A stretch of DNA of 64,000 bases from Cichorium intybus (taxonomy: Eukaryota; Streptophyta; Magnoliopsida; Asterales; Asteraceae): the NCBI GenBank assembly GCA_023525715.1, contig CM042014.1, positions 22,692,904 to 22,756,903 on the forward strand, in the 5' to 3' direction. Below the pieces are notes generated by a model. That model was not told where the DNA came from and searched no databases. It was given only the letters and a program-made list of their open reading frames with translations. Of the stretch, positions 44,810 to 57,000 are shown one piece after another. Position 1 is the first letter of the stretch; each line of letters opens with the position of its first letter. The translations under genes and the position numbers were made by a program.

Positions 44810-46734
44810 AATTTGAATTTGGGTTTAAATGGGTTAAAGAATTGGGTTTAATGTGGCTTTTTGAAATGGGTTCGGATGAGTTTTACAGTTTGGGCTAAAT
44901 GTTTCTGTTGGGCTGAAGGGTCCGAAACTCCGAATGAGATGTAGTATTGATCCAATTTACAATGTGGGCCGAGTCTGACTTGTTTGAGAGATGGAGTTGA
45001 ATCGGTTTTGTCTTGAATCCGAATTAGGCAAATAGATTAGGGTCCAAACCTTGAGGGTCCGAATTTGCATTTGACTAAACGTAGTCAAGGTGACTTCATC
45101 GTTTCCGAATTCTGCTCAACCCATTCCTTCGCCGTCTTCACTTAACCGATCACCACTTAAACTTTGTTGTCTGCATCTCGCCATTTCCCAACGATTCATC
45201 TTCTTCTCCGATTTCATGTTAAACATACGAAGGCAACATCCCCACCCTTCGGAACCGTTTCTTGCCGTCATCAATGGCTTCCCAGCGAAGGCTGATCCAT
45301 CGCTACTTCACCGATTGACAACTAGAACCACCGAAGGTATCATACACATCGGCCTTGTCATTTTTCTGAATAATTTCTCCTTTGAAGTAATCATCTCCCT
45401 TCGGCGAACTCAACAACCACCGAAGGTAGTCACCGGCCTCTCCAATTTCATCCTCATCTCCGAATTCTCAGTTGTGTTTTCTACCCATCGATTTCTACTG
45501 TCTTTCCATCCGGTTTTAACTCATCCGATTTGAAGAAATTAAACCCAAGTATCACGTTTTGACCTTCCCTCTGTTCGTTTACAATTCCCGTTACCATCTT
45601 CTCAGATTTTCTTGTTTCGATTCACACATTCATCCGATTTCAGTTGCAGTCACGTGTTTTATCTTCACTGGGTGTTAGTCTTTTTCCCTTCGTAATACAT
45701 ACAGTATCGATCAATCCCAATCGATTCCAGAAACAACTTCTTTGAAAACAATGTTTCATCAATATGAGTACTCGACTAGAGATCCAGAACAGATGTCGTC
45801 AAGCAAATCCCCGTCAACATTCAGGTAAATCGAGAATATGAGAACTGAAGTCGGTATCGAGTTTTACAGAAATTTCTTCTACAATCGTTTGGTTTCGTCT
45901 TTTATTCTTAATATAATCTTAACTGTACCCATTGATTCTACATCATCAATTGTTGCTAAGATTGTAATTTGGATCTGAGAATGTTTGCGATGGTTTGGAA
46001 TGTCGATTTCTTTGGTGTTAACAAATGGGTTAAAGAAAATGAAGAACTGGATGAATCTCATGTTTTTAGAAAAAGAACAAGATCTGATTAATTTGCTAAA
46101 AACGAGAATCAATAAATGAACAGATTTAACCCTAATTTTGAAAATTGAGTAAATCAATTTCAAGCAGGAGACGAAATTGTATTTCATTTTAGATCAGGTA
46201 ACGTGAATACTGGATATGAACGATATGAACTCTGCACAAATTTGGATAATGGAACAACGGATAAAATGGGTTTTGCAATCGGATCTTGAAGAGAATGATT
46301 CAACACTTTGAAGTATTTGGTCCAAATCATTTTGACAGATTAAGACACAGCATACTCAAAGTCAGATTTGAAAATTTTAGATTAAAGCATGAAAGATAAA
46401 TTTCAGATCTAAAACAAAAGATGAATATGATGAACAATGGATGAACAAATCTAATGGAAACATGAATATCCAACAATCAAGATAAATTGTAAAAGAAAGG
46501 ATGAGCCAACTCTTTCAACAATAAAATCTTGATGATGAACATTAACATGAACACTATGATGAACACCAAGAACAAACAAGATGAACAATAACCCAAAACG
46601 ATAAATGAATCCAAAAATTCATGAGAGACTCACCAACAATCCTTGAAACTTGAAACAATCTTCAAAAGTTGTCAAATCGAGATCGTTCCCTTGAAATAAT
46701 CGCAAGATCTTCAAAGTACGGCTCTAATACCAAT
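44810..46734 (-). other. Internal region of the LARD-like element
   Basis: No gag or pol motif. A 147-codon plus-strand frame at 45090-45533 has no recognisable domain. Sequence at 45080-45700 is richer in C (words TCTTCTCCGATTTC, CATCCGATTTC) and might be captured or leader sequence; its origin is unknown. Confidence 0.5.
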
Positions 46735-47022
46735 TGTTAAGTCGGATTTGACGTGTGCGGAATAATAATAACGTGAAGATCGAAACAAATATCCAAAGTG
46801 CCGAATGATTAATATTCAAATATAATCAAACATGTGAGAGTGTACAAGATTATTGCATAAAGCACCTACACCTCACATTGTGAGCTCTACCTAACAAATG
46901 ACATAAACATGACTATATATACGTAAGAGCTACAACTAGGGCAAGGCCCAATAAACAATGTTTTACAATGGGCCGACCAAACTTGCAAACATCAATCCAT
47001 GTAGGGCCTTTGTACCCCAACA
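46735..47022 (-). repeat. 5' LTR of the LARD-like element
   Basis: Partner of 42200-42487, followed by TACTA. Adjoined by the initiator-Met-type primer-binding site. Confidence 0.9.
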
Positions 47023-47027
47023 TACTA

Positions 47028-48265
47028 CGAAAGGTATACCTCCATTATTGTTTTGAAATGGATGAAATAGATAGTCGAGTGGTATAAGAACACAATTTTG
47101 AAAAGTGTCAGAGTAATAAATAAATAAATACACATTTAATTTGTCTTATACAGGTTACTCCACATTATACTGCTAGGTCACCATATTTTTAAAAAAGTTT
47201 CATCGTATTTCACTCCTTAAACTATTAATCAGTTTATATGATCATAAGTTTTGTTGACAGGATGTCTACATGATATATATTTGACACTATTAAATTGTTA
47301 ATAGACAAAATTGTATATCCAGTCCCGATGGTTTGTTATTTTCTTTGAATTTAGTCCAACAACATTCAAAATTGCATATTTTGTTATGGTTTTGGTCCCA
47401 AGAGATAACAACTGTTAACTCTCATCCGTTAACCCCATCCCTAATGAATATATGTAGTTAATAATCGAACGTTCAGAATGGGAATTAACATATATACATT
47501 TGTAATAAGTTCAAACAAAAAGCAATATACAAAATGTATCGCCCATAACTTTAGAAATGACATTAGCTGCAATGTTTTTGGTGAAAATCAATTGACAATT
47601 AATTTCTATAATGCCAATGTGGTGATTTATCCGCACACGTTTGTAATCAAATGGGTAACAAATGAAAATAATTGTATGTCAATGCGTTTATGATGTATCT
47701 TTTAGATTAGAAGGAAAGTTAAATGATATGTTGAAGCTTTGAAGGATGTAAAAGATACATCATTGTGTTCTAAGAAAATGCTAACATGTCGGAGTAAATA
47801 TTGAAATAAGACAATGATGTACTTAAAACTAAACCGAGTTTAACAATATACTAAATTACTAAGTAAGGATCATCACATACTATGAAAGGTATACATCCAT
47901 TATTGTTTTGAAATGGATGGCATAAATAGTCGAGTGGTATAAGAACACAAATTTGAAAGTGTCAGAGTAATAAATAAATAAATACACATTTAATTTGTCT
48001 TATACATGCATTATACTACTAGGTCATCATATTTATAAAAAAAATTCATCTCAGTTTACTCCTTAAACTATTAATCGGTTTATATAATCATAAGTTTTGT
48101 TGACAGGATGTCTACATGATATATATTTGACACTATTAAATTGTTAATAGACAAAATTGTAAATTCGGTCTCGATGGTTTGTCATTTTCTCTGAATTTAG
48201 TCCAACAACTTTCAAAAATGCAAATTTTGTTGTGGATTTGGTCCTTAGAGATAACAGTCGTTAAA
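47028..48265. repeat. Tandem duplication, rest of copy 1 and whole of copy 2
   Basis: 47028-47442 (end of copy 1) matches 47885-48265 (end of copy 2); both contain GAAATGGATG, GTCGAGTGGTATAAGAACACA and TGTTGACAGGATGTCTACATG. 47443-47884 is the start of copy 2 and matches 41875-42199. Unit length is about 740 bp without the extra segment at 47663-47790. No coding sequence is supported. Confidence 0.85.
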
Positions 48266-48872
48266 ATGTCCAACAACAAGTGGAAACTTCTTTATAGGAA
48301 CTAAAATTTTTTAATAAAAACTTATAGCATGTATAAAATGTTGATTTAGATGGGATAGTTTTTTCAAAAGCAAACTATTTTTGGTTTATCAAATATCCTC
48401 TTTCGAAGCTTATTTTTTTCAACCTTAAACTCCAAGCAATTAAAGATTTGATTATCAAATAATCAAATCAACACGCTAATAGAGCAATAGTTTACCGACC
48501 TATATATAGAATTATAGATGATTGATTGTCAAGTACATGAAGACAATTGTTGAAAACGTATTTCTTGTGAAACTATATATGTTGACTTGCTTTAAACAGT
48601 TGAAAACTATATACGTTAGATTATGTGTGTTTGCCGTTCTAAAAAAAAAAAATGCGTGGTCGATTGTTTGGTACCTAAGTAAAAGTTATATATTATAGGA
48701 TACACAACTAATTTTTATTTTACTCACGATTCGTATAGGGCCCTATTTTCATTTGGGTGACTGGCCAGAATAGCCCGATGGGCAATTTTGGCGATCAAAA
48801 CAAAGCCCTAAATAATTCGGTCCTTTTGTTTTAACTCCTTTGTTGCTCGCTTTCTTCGTTAACAAACCAACA
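48266..48872. other. Upstream flank of the GET3 gene
   Basis: AT-rich sequence with a SINE-like tail (TTTGCCGTTCTAAAAAAAAA, about 48628-48651). The last 130 bp before the ATG probably include the promoter and 5' UTR of the GET3-like gene. Confidence 0.5.
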
Positions 48873-50986
48873 ATGGCAAACTACACTCTTCTTTGTCGCG
48901 TCGCCAAATCAGGAATCTGTTCGTCCCTGTTTCTTCATGCTACCAGAAGCCGCTTCACCTCTCTCTCAACTACACTCAACATTAAAACACTGCTAAAACC
49001 TCCTTCGCAAGGTGCCTTTCTATTTCTCTTTCTCTCCATCACTCAATGATAAGGTTTTCATAATCGTTGCCAACTCAAACTGCTTCGTTGGATTGAAATT
49101 TATGCGTGTTTCCTTTATTTTGGAATAAAAGTTAAAGTAAATGAAACATTGACCATAAGATTGCGGATTTGAACTCGTTTATGCATTTGCAGCAAGACCA
49201 TTCGCAAGTGATGCCAACTCTGTTTCCCTTTTCGATAAGACAATTGTGGGTAATCAAAGGAAGTACTACATGTTGGGTGGAAAAGGAGGTGTCGGAAAGA
49301 CAAGTTGCGCTGCATCCCTTGCTGTAAAGTTTGCTAATCACGGCCATCCCACCATTGTAGTTTCTACAGACCCTGCTCACTCTCTAAGTGATTCCTTTGA
49401 TCAGGTATCCAATTTTTATCTTATATCTTCTTTGCTTCAATATTCTGTATGTTCATTGGATCATCCATAACCCTTTTGGGAAATACGCGTTTGATTTACT
49501 GCAAGATAAATGCATATCTAGGATCTGACTGGCGGGACACTAGTTCCAATTCAAGGATTGAATTCTCCATTATACGGACTCGAGGTACTACCAATACATA
49601 ATGCTTCCACGCTTTCACCTCCACATGATATCTATTGTATGCAAATTTATTCAATTACAATTTCTCAATAGATTAATCCTGAAAAAACCAAGGAAGATTT
49701 CCGTACTGCATCACAAAACAACAATGGTGCTGGTGTAAAGGATTTTATGAATACCATGGGCCTTGGAATGTTAGCCGATCAGGTATGGATTATGACATTC
49801 TTTCTTGCATTCTTTATCACCCAAACTATGAAAGTTCAAGTACCTTTGACTTTTTGACTTTGTAGTTGGGAGAACTGAAATTGGCTGAGCTTCTGGATAC
49901 ACCTCCACCTGGTCTAGATGAAGCCATTGCAATATCAAAGGTGGGTGCTTTTTGAAACTTCTTGAAAAAAAATGGTTTCTTTGACACAGTTGATATTCAA
50001 TTACACTTATCAAGAAAGATTCTTTGTAGGTAATGGAGTTTGTTGACTCACCAGACTATAGGATGTTTACAAGGATAGTCTTTGATACAGCACCTACAGT
50101 AAGTAACAATGTCACATCCGTTAAAATTTAACAGATGGTAGCAGTTTATGTCATCTAAATACTTACTTTTTTTTCAGGGTCATACACTTAGGCTTTTGTC
50201 TTTACCAGACTTCATGGATGCATCCATAGGCAAATTAATGAAGGTATGATGATATTCACCTCTTTCACAACAATCTTGAAATCCTACTAATTGGTTATAC
50301 TTCTACACTTATCAGATGAAAAAAAAGATTGCTTCAGCAACTTCCGCCATTAAATCTGTATTCGGGAAAGAGCAACCACCACTTGTGGAAGACTCTGTAA
50401 GCATATGTACAATTATAAATTTCACTTTTTTTTTCAAAAGCACTTTAACCAGTATTTGTTTGTTTTTTGTAGACCGATAAGCTAGAGCAATTAAGGGAAA
50501 GAATGGGAAAAGTGAGAGATCTTTTTCGTGACTCACAGACTACAGAATTTGTGATTGTGACTATTCCTACGGTAATTTATTAATCTTGGTGCTTGTTGAC
50601 ATTGTGATGTTAAAATAAAGTAACTTGATAGATTACCAACTGTGACAGGTTATGGCAGTCAAAGAGTCATCACGGTTACATGCATCATTGAAGAAGGAAA
50701 ACGTCCCTGTACAGAGACTTATTGTTAATCAAATCTTACCTTCATCTGCAACTGACTGTAAATTTTGCTTGATGAAAAGAAAGGTAAGACAGCAGCTATG
50801 AGTTAACCTTTGACTACATTCTTTTTTTATATATCATGTTTTTTATAGGATCAAATGCGCGCGATTGATATGATCCGGAAGGATCCAGAATTGGGTAGTT
50901 TAGTTGTAATTGAAGCTCCTTTGGTTGATGTGGAGATAAGGGGAATTCCAGCGTTACAGTTTATGGGGGATGTGGTATGGAAATGA
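48873..50986 (+). CDS. GET3: GET3/ArsA-type ATPase, organelle-targeted form
   Basis: Eleven exons: 48873-49011, 49193-49404, 49522-49584, 49672-49782, 49866-49940, 50030-50098, 50178-50243, 50316-50396, 50473-50571, 50649-50783 and 50849-50986. All have GT..AG introns and coherent phases, giving 395 aa. Residues 1 to about 50 are Ser/Arg/Leu-rich and nearly free of acidic residues, like a plastid or mitochondrial transit peptide. Then come the deviant Walker A motif ([10 protein letters not shown]), switch I ([14 protein letters not shown]), [20 protein letters not shown], switch II (FDTAPTGHTLRLL), the adenine-side IVNQILP and CKFC, the CxxC of the Get3 dimer zinc site. Get3 proteins bind tail-anchored membrane proteins and release them on ATP hydrolysis. 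In Arabidopsis the organelle forms are GET3B and GET3C; I cannot say which this matches. Start chosen as the first ATG giving the transit peptide; the open frame upstream is probably UTR. Confidence 0.92.
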
Positions 50987-51530
50987 TGACATCAGCAGAC
51001 ACATCAGAAGGCCAACACGTTTGCACATGTGTTTGGGTTTTACATTTTTGTAGTTGAGTTGGTTAAGAGGGTGTTTGGATGTGTTTTGAAAAAAATGATT
51101 TGAATGTTTGACTTGAAGTCGTAAATCGTAATTGTATGGTTTTTAAGTTGTTACATTGTTGCCTTTTCTTTGTACTTAACAAACTTGATGTGGAATTTGT
51201 GCACTGAAATTCCTCTTTGACACTTTAACATGACAAAGAAGACGTGATTATGTATTTGAGTCTCACTGTTATTTCCTTGTCACGTCTATTTTCCATAAAC
51301 AAGTATTTTGTCATCTTTAACTATGTACAATAATAAAGTTATCTTAAGTAAATTGCACGTAAATAAAATATATCTAATCAATATTTGTTCTACAAGACAT
51401 CTTAAAATCATCATTTATATATCAACTAGGCAAACGTTCTCTCATTGCACTGAACAAAATTTTGGCAAATACGTGCTATTGAAAATAATTATCCTATTAA
51501 TATTTACATGGGTCTTCAGAGGTTGACGTT
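50987..51530. other. 3' flank of the GET3 gene
   Basis: Probable 3' UTR to about 51200, then AT-rich sequence with nothing recognised. Confidence 0.5.
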
Positions 51531-51559
51531 GGCCGCTCAAATGAAACGGTTTACCATTT

Positions 51560-52040
51560 TTTTTTTTTCATTATCTCCTAAAATCGCGACTTTTACCTCA
51601 CTATTGTCGATACCAATCGACGAAGAATCATGAACTTCCACTTCAGATTATATTTCTCATTGGATTCACAATTATTGTTGGTAGTCTTGTCTCTCCAAAT
51701 TCGTCATCCAAATTTTGTTGTTTATCATCGTTTTGAGCGAAGACATTTTCATCTTTTATGATTGTCGGAGTCTAACCCGATATTTCTCTAGCATTCACAA
51801 ACATAGTTTAAGACTTCAATGAAAACATGACATCACTCTACACATTAGCCACCCTTTTAAACGTATTTGTCCACGCACACAATGGAAGACCATCAATCTC
51901 TATCCACACCATTCGTTAAATAACAATTTCAATTCTTCAAAATACCAATTCATTTCATCATGTTGCTTAAACTTTAAGAAAGCACTACGAGACTTAGGTG
52001 CTCATCACAAATGCTACCCAACACCACCCACGATGAGTAC
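51560..52040 (-). pseudogene. LINE ORF1 / DUF4283-like fragment
   Basis: A minus-strand frame near 51930-51840 reads WIEIDGLPLCAWTNTFKRVANV, which resembles the conserved W-(I/V)-x-(I/V)-x-G-(L/I)-P-L-x-A-W block of plant LINE ORF1-type nucleic-acid-binding proteins. Upstream pieces (EMNWYFEELKLLFNEWCG) have a similar flavour. Stops and frame changes are present and no reverse-transcriptase region is seen, so this is a short relic. Confidence 0.4.
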
Positions 52041-53608
52041 GATTTGCTAGTAAGTCTCGTGCCTCGAGAGATGTCTTTTTCCGGTCCCTTTTTGTGGAGG
52101 AATACCAACTCTACATTTTACACCAAAGACAAGGATGACTGTTAGACTGCACGGAGTGGGCTTAAATTTTGACGAAGGCATCCCTCTTGGCAATCCATGC
52201 CAGCGGCAACACCGCCCCCAGGTGCGGCATGGACGAGCGGCGAATGTTGAGCGGCAGAGACATGCCGCGTTCTCTCTCCTCTTTGTGGTCAAAATTTGTG
52301 GCTTTTGAGGTAAGATATGACCGTTTGAACGGTCAAAATCTATTAATTTTTTTTCCCATCTTTTAACTCTCTATATATACATATACATATTTCATTTGAC
52401 ATACATGCACACACCTCTTCACATATAGACACTTTCAAAATAAATCCAATTCAAAGAAATCAACAACTACTAATGATTGGTGAGGCGGCTCTCAAATCAA
52501 TGAAAGTTATGCTCGGTCTTTTAGAAGACGAAGACGAATCCGAAGCCGAAAGTTCACAACGGGTATCTCGAAAAATTATTTTGAGGGACCGTTGGGCTGC
52601 AAATAATCTTCTTATGGCGCACTACTTTAATGATGATGCCATCTACGAAAGCAAATTCCGCCAAAGGTTTCGCATGCAGAAACCTTTATTTATGCGTATT
52701 GTCACCGACTTGACTAATTTTTCTGAGTATATTAGTCAACGTCCCGACGCAAGAGGTGCAGAAGGCTTTTCTCCGATACAGAAATGCGCGTGTGCAGTAC
52801 GTCAACTAGCATACGGTTCTGTGGGAGATTCATGGGACGAGTATTTTCAAATGTCGGAGCGGATGACACGGGAAACTTTGGAGGAGTTTTGCCGATGTGT
52901 TATTGAAGTATACGGTCCAAGGTATTTACGCAAGCCTACATTCAGTGATGTTCAGGCATCGTACGCCCATCACACAAATGTGCACGGTTTTCCTGGGATG
53001 CTTGGAAGTCTAGATTGTCTTCATTGGCCTTGGACCACTTGCCCGAGTGCATGGCATGGGCAATTCACACGTGGTGATAAGACCCACCCAACGGTCATCT
53101 TGGAAGCAGTTGCATCACATGATCTATGGATTTGGCATGCATTCTTTGGTGCTCCCGGTTCAATTAACGATATCAACATTTTAAACATGTCGCCTTTATT
53201 TGACGGGTTTTGCAACGGCTCCGCCCTGGATTGTCCATTTCAAGTAAATGGAACCACATACAAATACGGGTATTATCTTGTAGATGGTATATATCCAGAA
53301 TATGCTGTGCTTGTGAAATCTTTGACATGTCCAGGTGATGCAAAGCGTATAAAATTTAAAGCAGCTTAAGAGAGGGCAAGAAAGGATGTCGAGCGAGCAT
53401 TTGGAGTTCTTAAAAAGCGGTGGCAAATTTTGGAAAATCCAGCATGTCCACGGTCGGTGGACAAACTATCGCGTATTATGTATGCATGCATAATTTTACA
53501 CAATATGATCATAGAAGATCAAGGAAAAGCGATATGTCAGTATGTGGAAAATGAGGAAGTTCCGTCAATTCCACCAATAGAGCCGGGTAGCCCACCGTAC
53601 GTTGCAAG

Positions 53609-53925
53609 TGTTAGGATCGAGACACTTAGCATACGAACACTAAACTCACACACTCAACTCTCAAATTAAGAACACAAGAATTTAACGTGGTTCGGTCCAA
53701 AAATGACCTACGTCCACGGCGGATAACTAGGAATGTTTTATTGCTCTGTGTTTTTGTGTTGTGTGGTACATTTGGTTTGATGCTATGCTGCCCTTTATAT
53801 AGGCATGTGAGTATGTGTGAACAAATCAATGTGAAACAAAGAAGCTTTGCCTTCAACAAAATAAGCTACCAACCCTTGAGAAAAATTCTTCACCCCTTTG
53901 TTGACAAAGCCTCCATATTCTAACA
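53609..53925 (-). repeat. 3' LTR of the young copia element
   Basis: 317 bp. Differs from 58743-59059 at about positions 53815 (A versus G) and 53870 (A versus G). Confidence 0.95.
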
Positions 53926-53936
53926 ATCTCCCACTT
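53926..53936 (-). promoter_or_regulatory. Polypurine tract of the young copia element
   Basis: The minus strand reads AAGTGGGAGAT directly before the 3' LTR, the expected second-strand priming site. Confidence 0.8.
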
Positions 53937-54098
53937 GGAGGCTTGAACAACTTAGTCTTTCTCTGCCATCCAAATCTTGATCCTTAAACACACATTCTCT
54001 CTCACTTGAAGCCACGGAACAATCTTCACCTGTGCTTCAACTGTCTATTAAAAAACACTTTTGATCTTAGCTCCTTCCTAGTTACCCTGGCCTTCTCT

Positions 54099-57000
54099 TC
54101 AATTATCCTGAAGGCCAGTTGAAGCTATGCAGAGCTTCAACTTCTCTAAGGTAACAACCTTAGTCAACATATCAGCTGGATTTTCAGTTCCTTTGATCTT
54201 ATTCAACTTCAGAGTACCATCATTAATTCTTTCTCTGATGAAGTGATATCTCAGCTGTATGTGCTTTGTCTTCGAATGGAAGACATGATTCTTTGCAAGG
54301 TGTATTGCACTTTGATTATCACAAAACAGTGCACAATCAACTTGTTCATTGCCAAGTTCTTCGAGAAAGTTCTTCAACCATATAAGCTCTTTGCTTGCTT
54401 CAGCAACTGCCATATACTCTGCTTCTGTGGTTGAAAGGGCAACACTTTTCTGGAGTTTAGACATCCAACTCACTGCAGTGCCTCCTACTGTAAAGACATA
54501 CCCGGTAGTGCTTTTGTATGAGTCTTTGCAACCACCAAGGTCTGCATCTGCAAAACCCTTCAGAATGACATCTTTCCCTTTAAAATGCAATGCCACTTTT
54601 GAAGTCCCCTTCAAATATCTTAGCAGCCATTTAACTGCTTCCCAATGTTCTCTCCCCGGATTGGACATAAATCGACTAACAACTCCCACTGCATGTGCAA
54701 TATCTGGTCTCGTGCATACCATTGCATACATGAGACTACCAACTGCAGATGCATAAGGTACTTTAGCCATTTCTTTCTTGTCTTCATCTGATTTGGGTGA
54801 CTGAACTTTAGAAAGCTTAAAGTGACTTCCCAAAGGTGTGCTTCTGATCTTGGCATCTTTAAGTCTGAATTTCTCTAACACTTTCTCAATGTACTTCTCT
54901 TGAGAGAGTGTCAAAGAGTCATCTTCTTTGTTTCTGAAAATACTCATCCCGAGTATTTGGTTTGCAGCTCCCAAGTCTTTCATCTCGAATTCTTCAGACA
55001 TTTGCTTCTTTAACTTCTTGATCTCTGTCATGTCTGAGCCTGCAATCAGCATATCATCTACATAGAGTAGTAGAATGATATAAGAACCCTTAAACTTCTT
55101 GATGTAACAACAATGGTCATTGTCACATCTCTTGTAACCAACTCTTCTCATGAAGTTATCAAACTTCAAATACCATTGTCTGGGCGCTTGCTTCAGACCA
55201 TACAAGCTCTTCTTCAATTTACACACCAAGTTTTCTTTGCCTTTAATCTGAAAACCCTCTGGTTGTGTCATGTAAATTTCTTCATCTAGGTCACCATGTA
55301 GAAAAGCTGTCTTGACATCTAGCTGCTCTAGATGCAAACCTTCTGCTGCTACAATGCTGAGAACAAGTCTGATAGTGGTCATCTTCACTACCGGAGAGAA
55401 TATTTCATTGAAATTGATTCCCTCTTTCTGTTGAAAGCCCTTGACTACTAATCTTGCTTTGTACCGTTTGGTACCATCATGTTCATCCTTGACCCTGAAA
55501 ACCCATTTGTTTTGAAGAGCCTTCTTCCCGGATGGAAGCTTCGTTAGAAACCAGGTCTTGTTCTTCTCAAGCGACTTCATTTCATCTTTCATTTCTAGCT
55601 CCCACTGCAATGAATCTTTCAACCTCTTAGCTTCAGAGTAACACTGGGGTTCACCATTTTCTGTCAAAAGAATGTAGTTGACAGATGGTGAGTATCTTTG
55701 TGGTGGTCTGATGACTCTGGAAGATCTTCTTGGTTGAACTTGAGGTGTGGCTGGGGACTCTGGAGCTGGAGGGCTGGTTTCTTCATCTTCAGAGTCATTT
55801 CTGGAATCATCCTCTGAGCTCCCACTGTCAGTTGAATCATCCCCAGATTCAGGGATTTCAACTGAAGCTTCTTTCTTCTTTTCACCACCTTCATATTCAA
55901 CGTACTCCTTCTGGACTTCTGGACTTTTGTTGTTCCTGTCTTTGTATAACTCAGCTTCGTTAAAGGTGACATTCTTGCTTCGGATTATCTTTCTGCTTTC
56001 ACTATCCCAAAGCCTATAACCCATTTCATCTGACCCATAACCAATGAATGTGCACTTCTTGGTCTTTGAATCAAGTTTATCCCTGTCACCATCTTTTAAC
56101 AAACTGTAAGCAGTACAACCAAATACTTTCAGGTGTTTGAGACTTACTTCCTTCTCTTGCCACATTTCTTCCGGCAATTTAAAATTCAAGGGAACACACG
56201 GTGAACGGTTAATCAAGTAGGCTGCAGTGTTAACTGCATCGGCCCAGAATGTCTTTGGTAAACCAGCATTCAACCTCATGCTTCTAGCCCTTTCATTAAG
56301 AGTTCTATTCATTCTCTCAGCTACACCATTCTGCTGAGGGGTTCCTGGGACCGTCTTGATCATCTTTATCCCTTGCTTGGCACAGTAGTCAACAAACTCC
56401 TTGCTTATGTATTCACCACCATTATCCGACTTCAGACATTTTACCTTCAAATCAGTTTCATTTTCAACAGCAGATTTCCATATCTTAAAAGTATCAAATA
56501 CATCAGATTTATTTTTAAGAAAATAGACCCATACCTTGCGTGTTGAATCATCAATAAAGGTTACATAGTAGTTTTTGCCTCCTAGGGATGAAACTGGTGT
56601 TGGTCCAAATACATCAGAGTGAACAAGCTCCAACTTCTGAGCTTTCGGTGTCTTCCTTGTCTTTACAAAAGTAACCCGCTTTTGTTTCCCGAGGACACAA
56701 GATTCACAGAATTCTGTTTCAACTTTCTTCAAGTCTGGAAACTTCCCTTTCTGAGCCAACATCTTCAATCCCTTATTGCTCATGTGTCCGAGTCGTTGGT
56801 GCCATAAATTAGATGGACTCGGATTTGTGGTTACGGCATGAACACCATCACTAGGTATCTCTACCATGTATAAGGTGCCTTTCTTCTTTCCTTTGGCAAT
56901 CACCAAGTTGCCTTTGATCACTTTCCATTGTCCACCCCCAAAGTGAACATCAAACCCTTCATCATCCAACTTACCAACTGAAATCAACTTTCTCCTTAAG

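Larger units (their letters stand above)
42200..47022 (-). mobile_element. Non-autonomous copia-type LTR element without coding sequence
   Basis: The LTRs 42200-42487 and 46735-47022 are 288 bp each, have TG..CA ends, and differ at 7 positions by eye. Target duplications TACTA lie at 42195-42199 and 47023-47027. The primer-binding site beside the right LTR reads TGGTATTAGAGCC on the minus strand (46720-46732), one mismatch from the initiator-Met-tRNA type. A polypurine tract (TTGAGGGGGAGAT) adjoins the left LTR. No gag or pol motif was found in the interior, about half of which is the nested block 42904-44809. The size and lack of coding fit a LARD-like element. Confidence 0.85.

Noticed and set aside
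42899..44814. Target duplication for the block 42904-44809
   Set aside because: GGTTT and AATTT match only at three of five positions, so I did not claim one.
45090..45533. 147-codon frame as a possible captured gene
   Set aside because: No recognisable domain and it overlaps the non-coding interior of an LTR element; kept only as a note there.
53626..53923. Matching 77-78 codon frames here and at 58760-59057
   Set aside because: They are shadows of the two LTRs and recur only because the LTRs are nearly identical.
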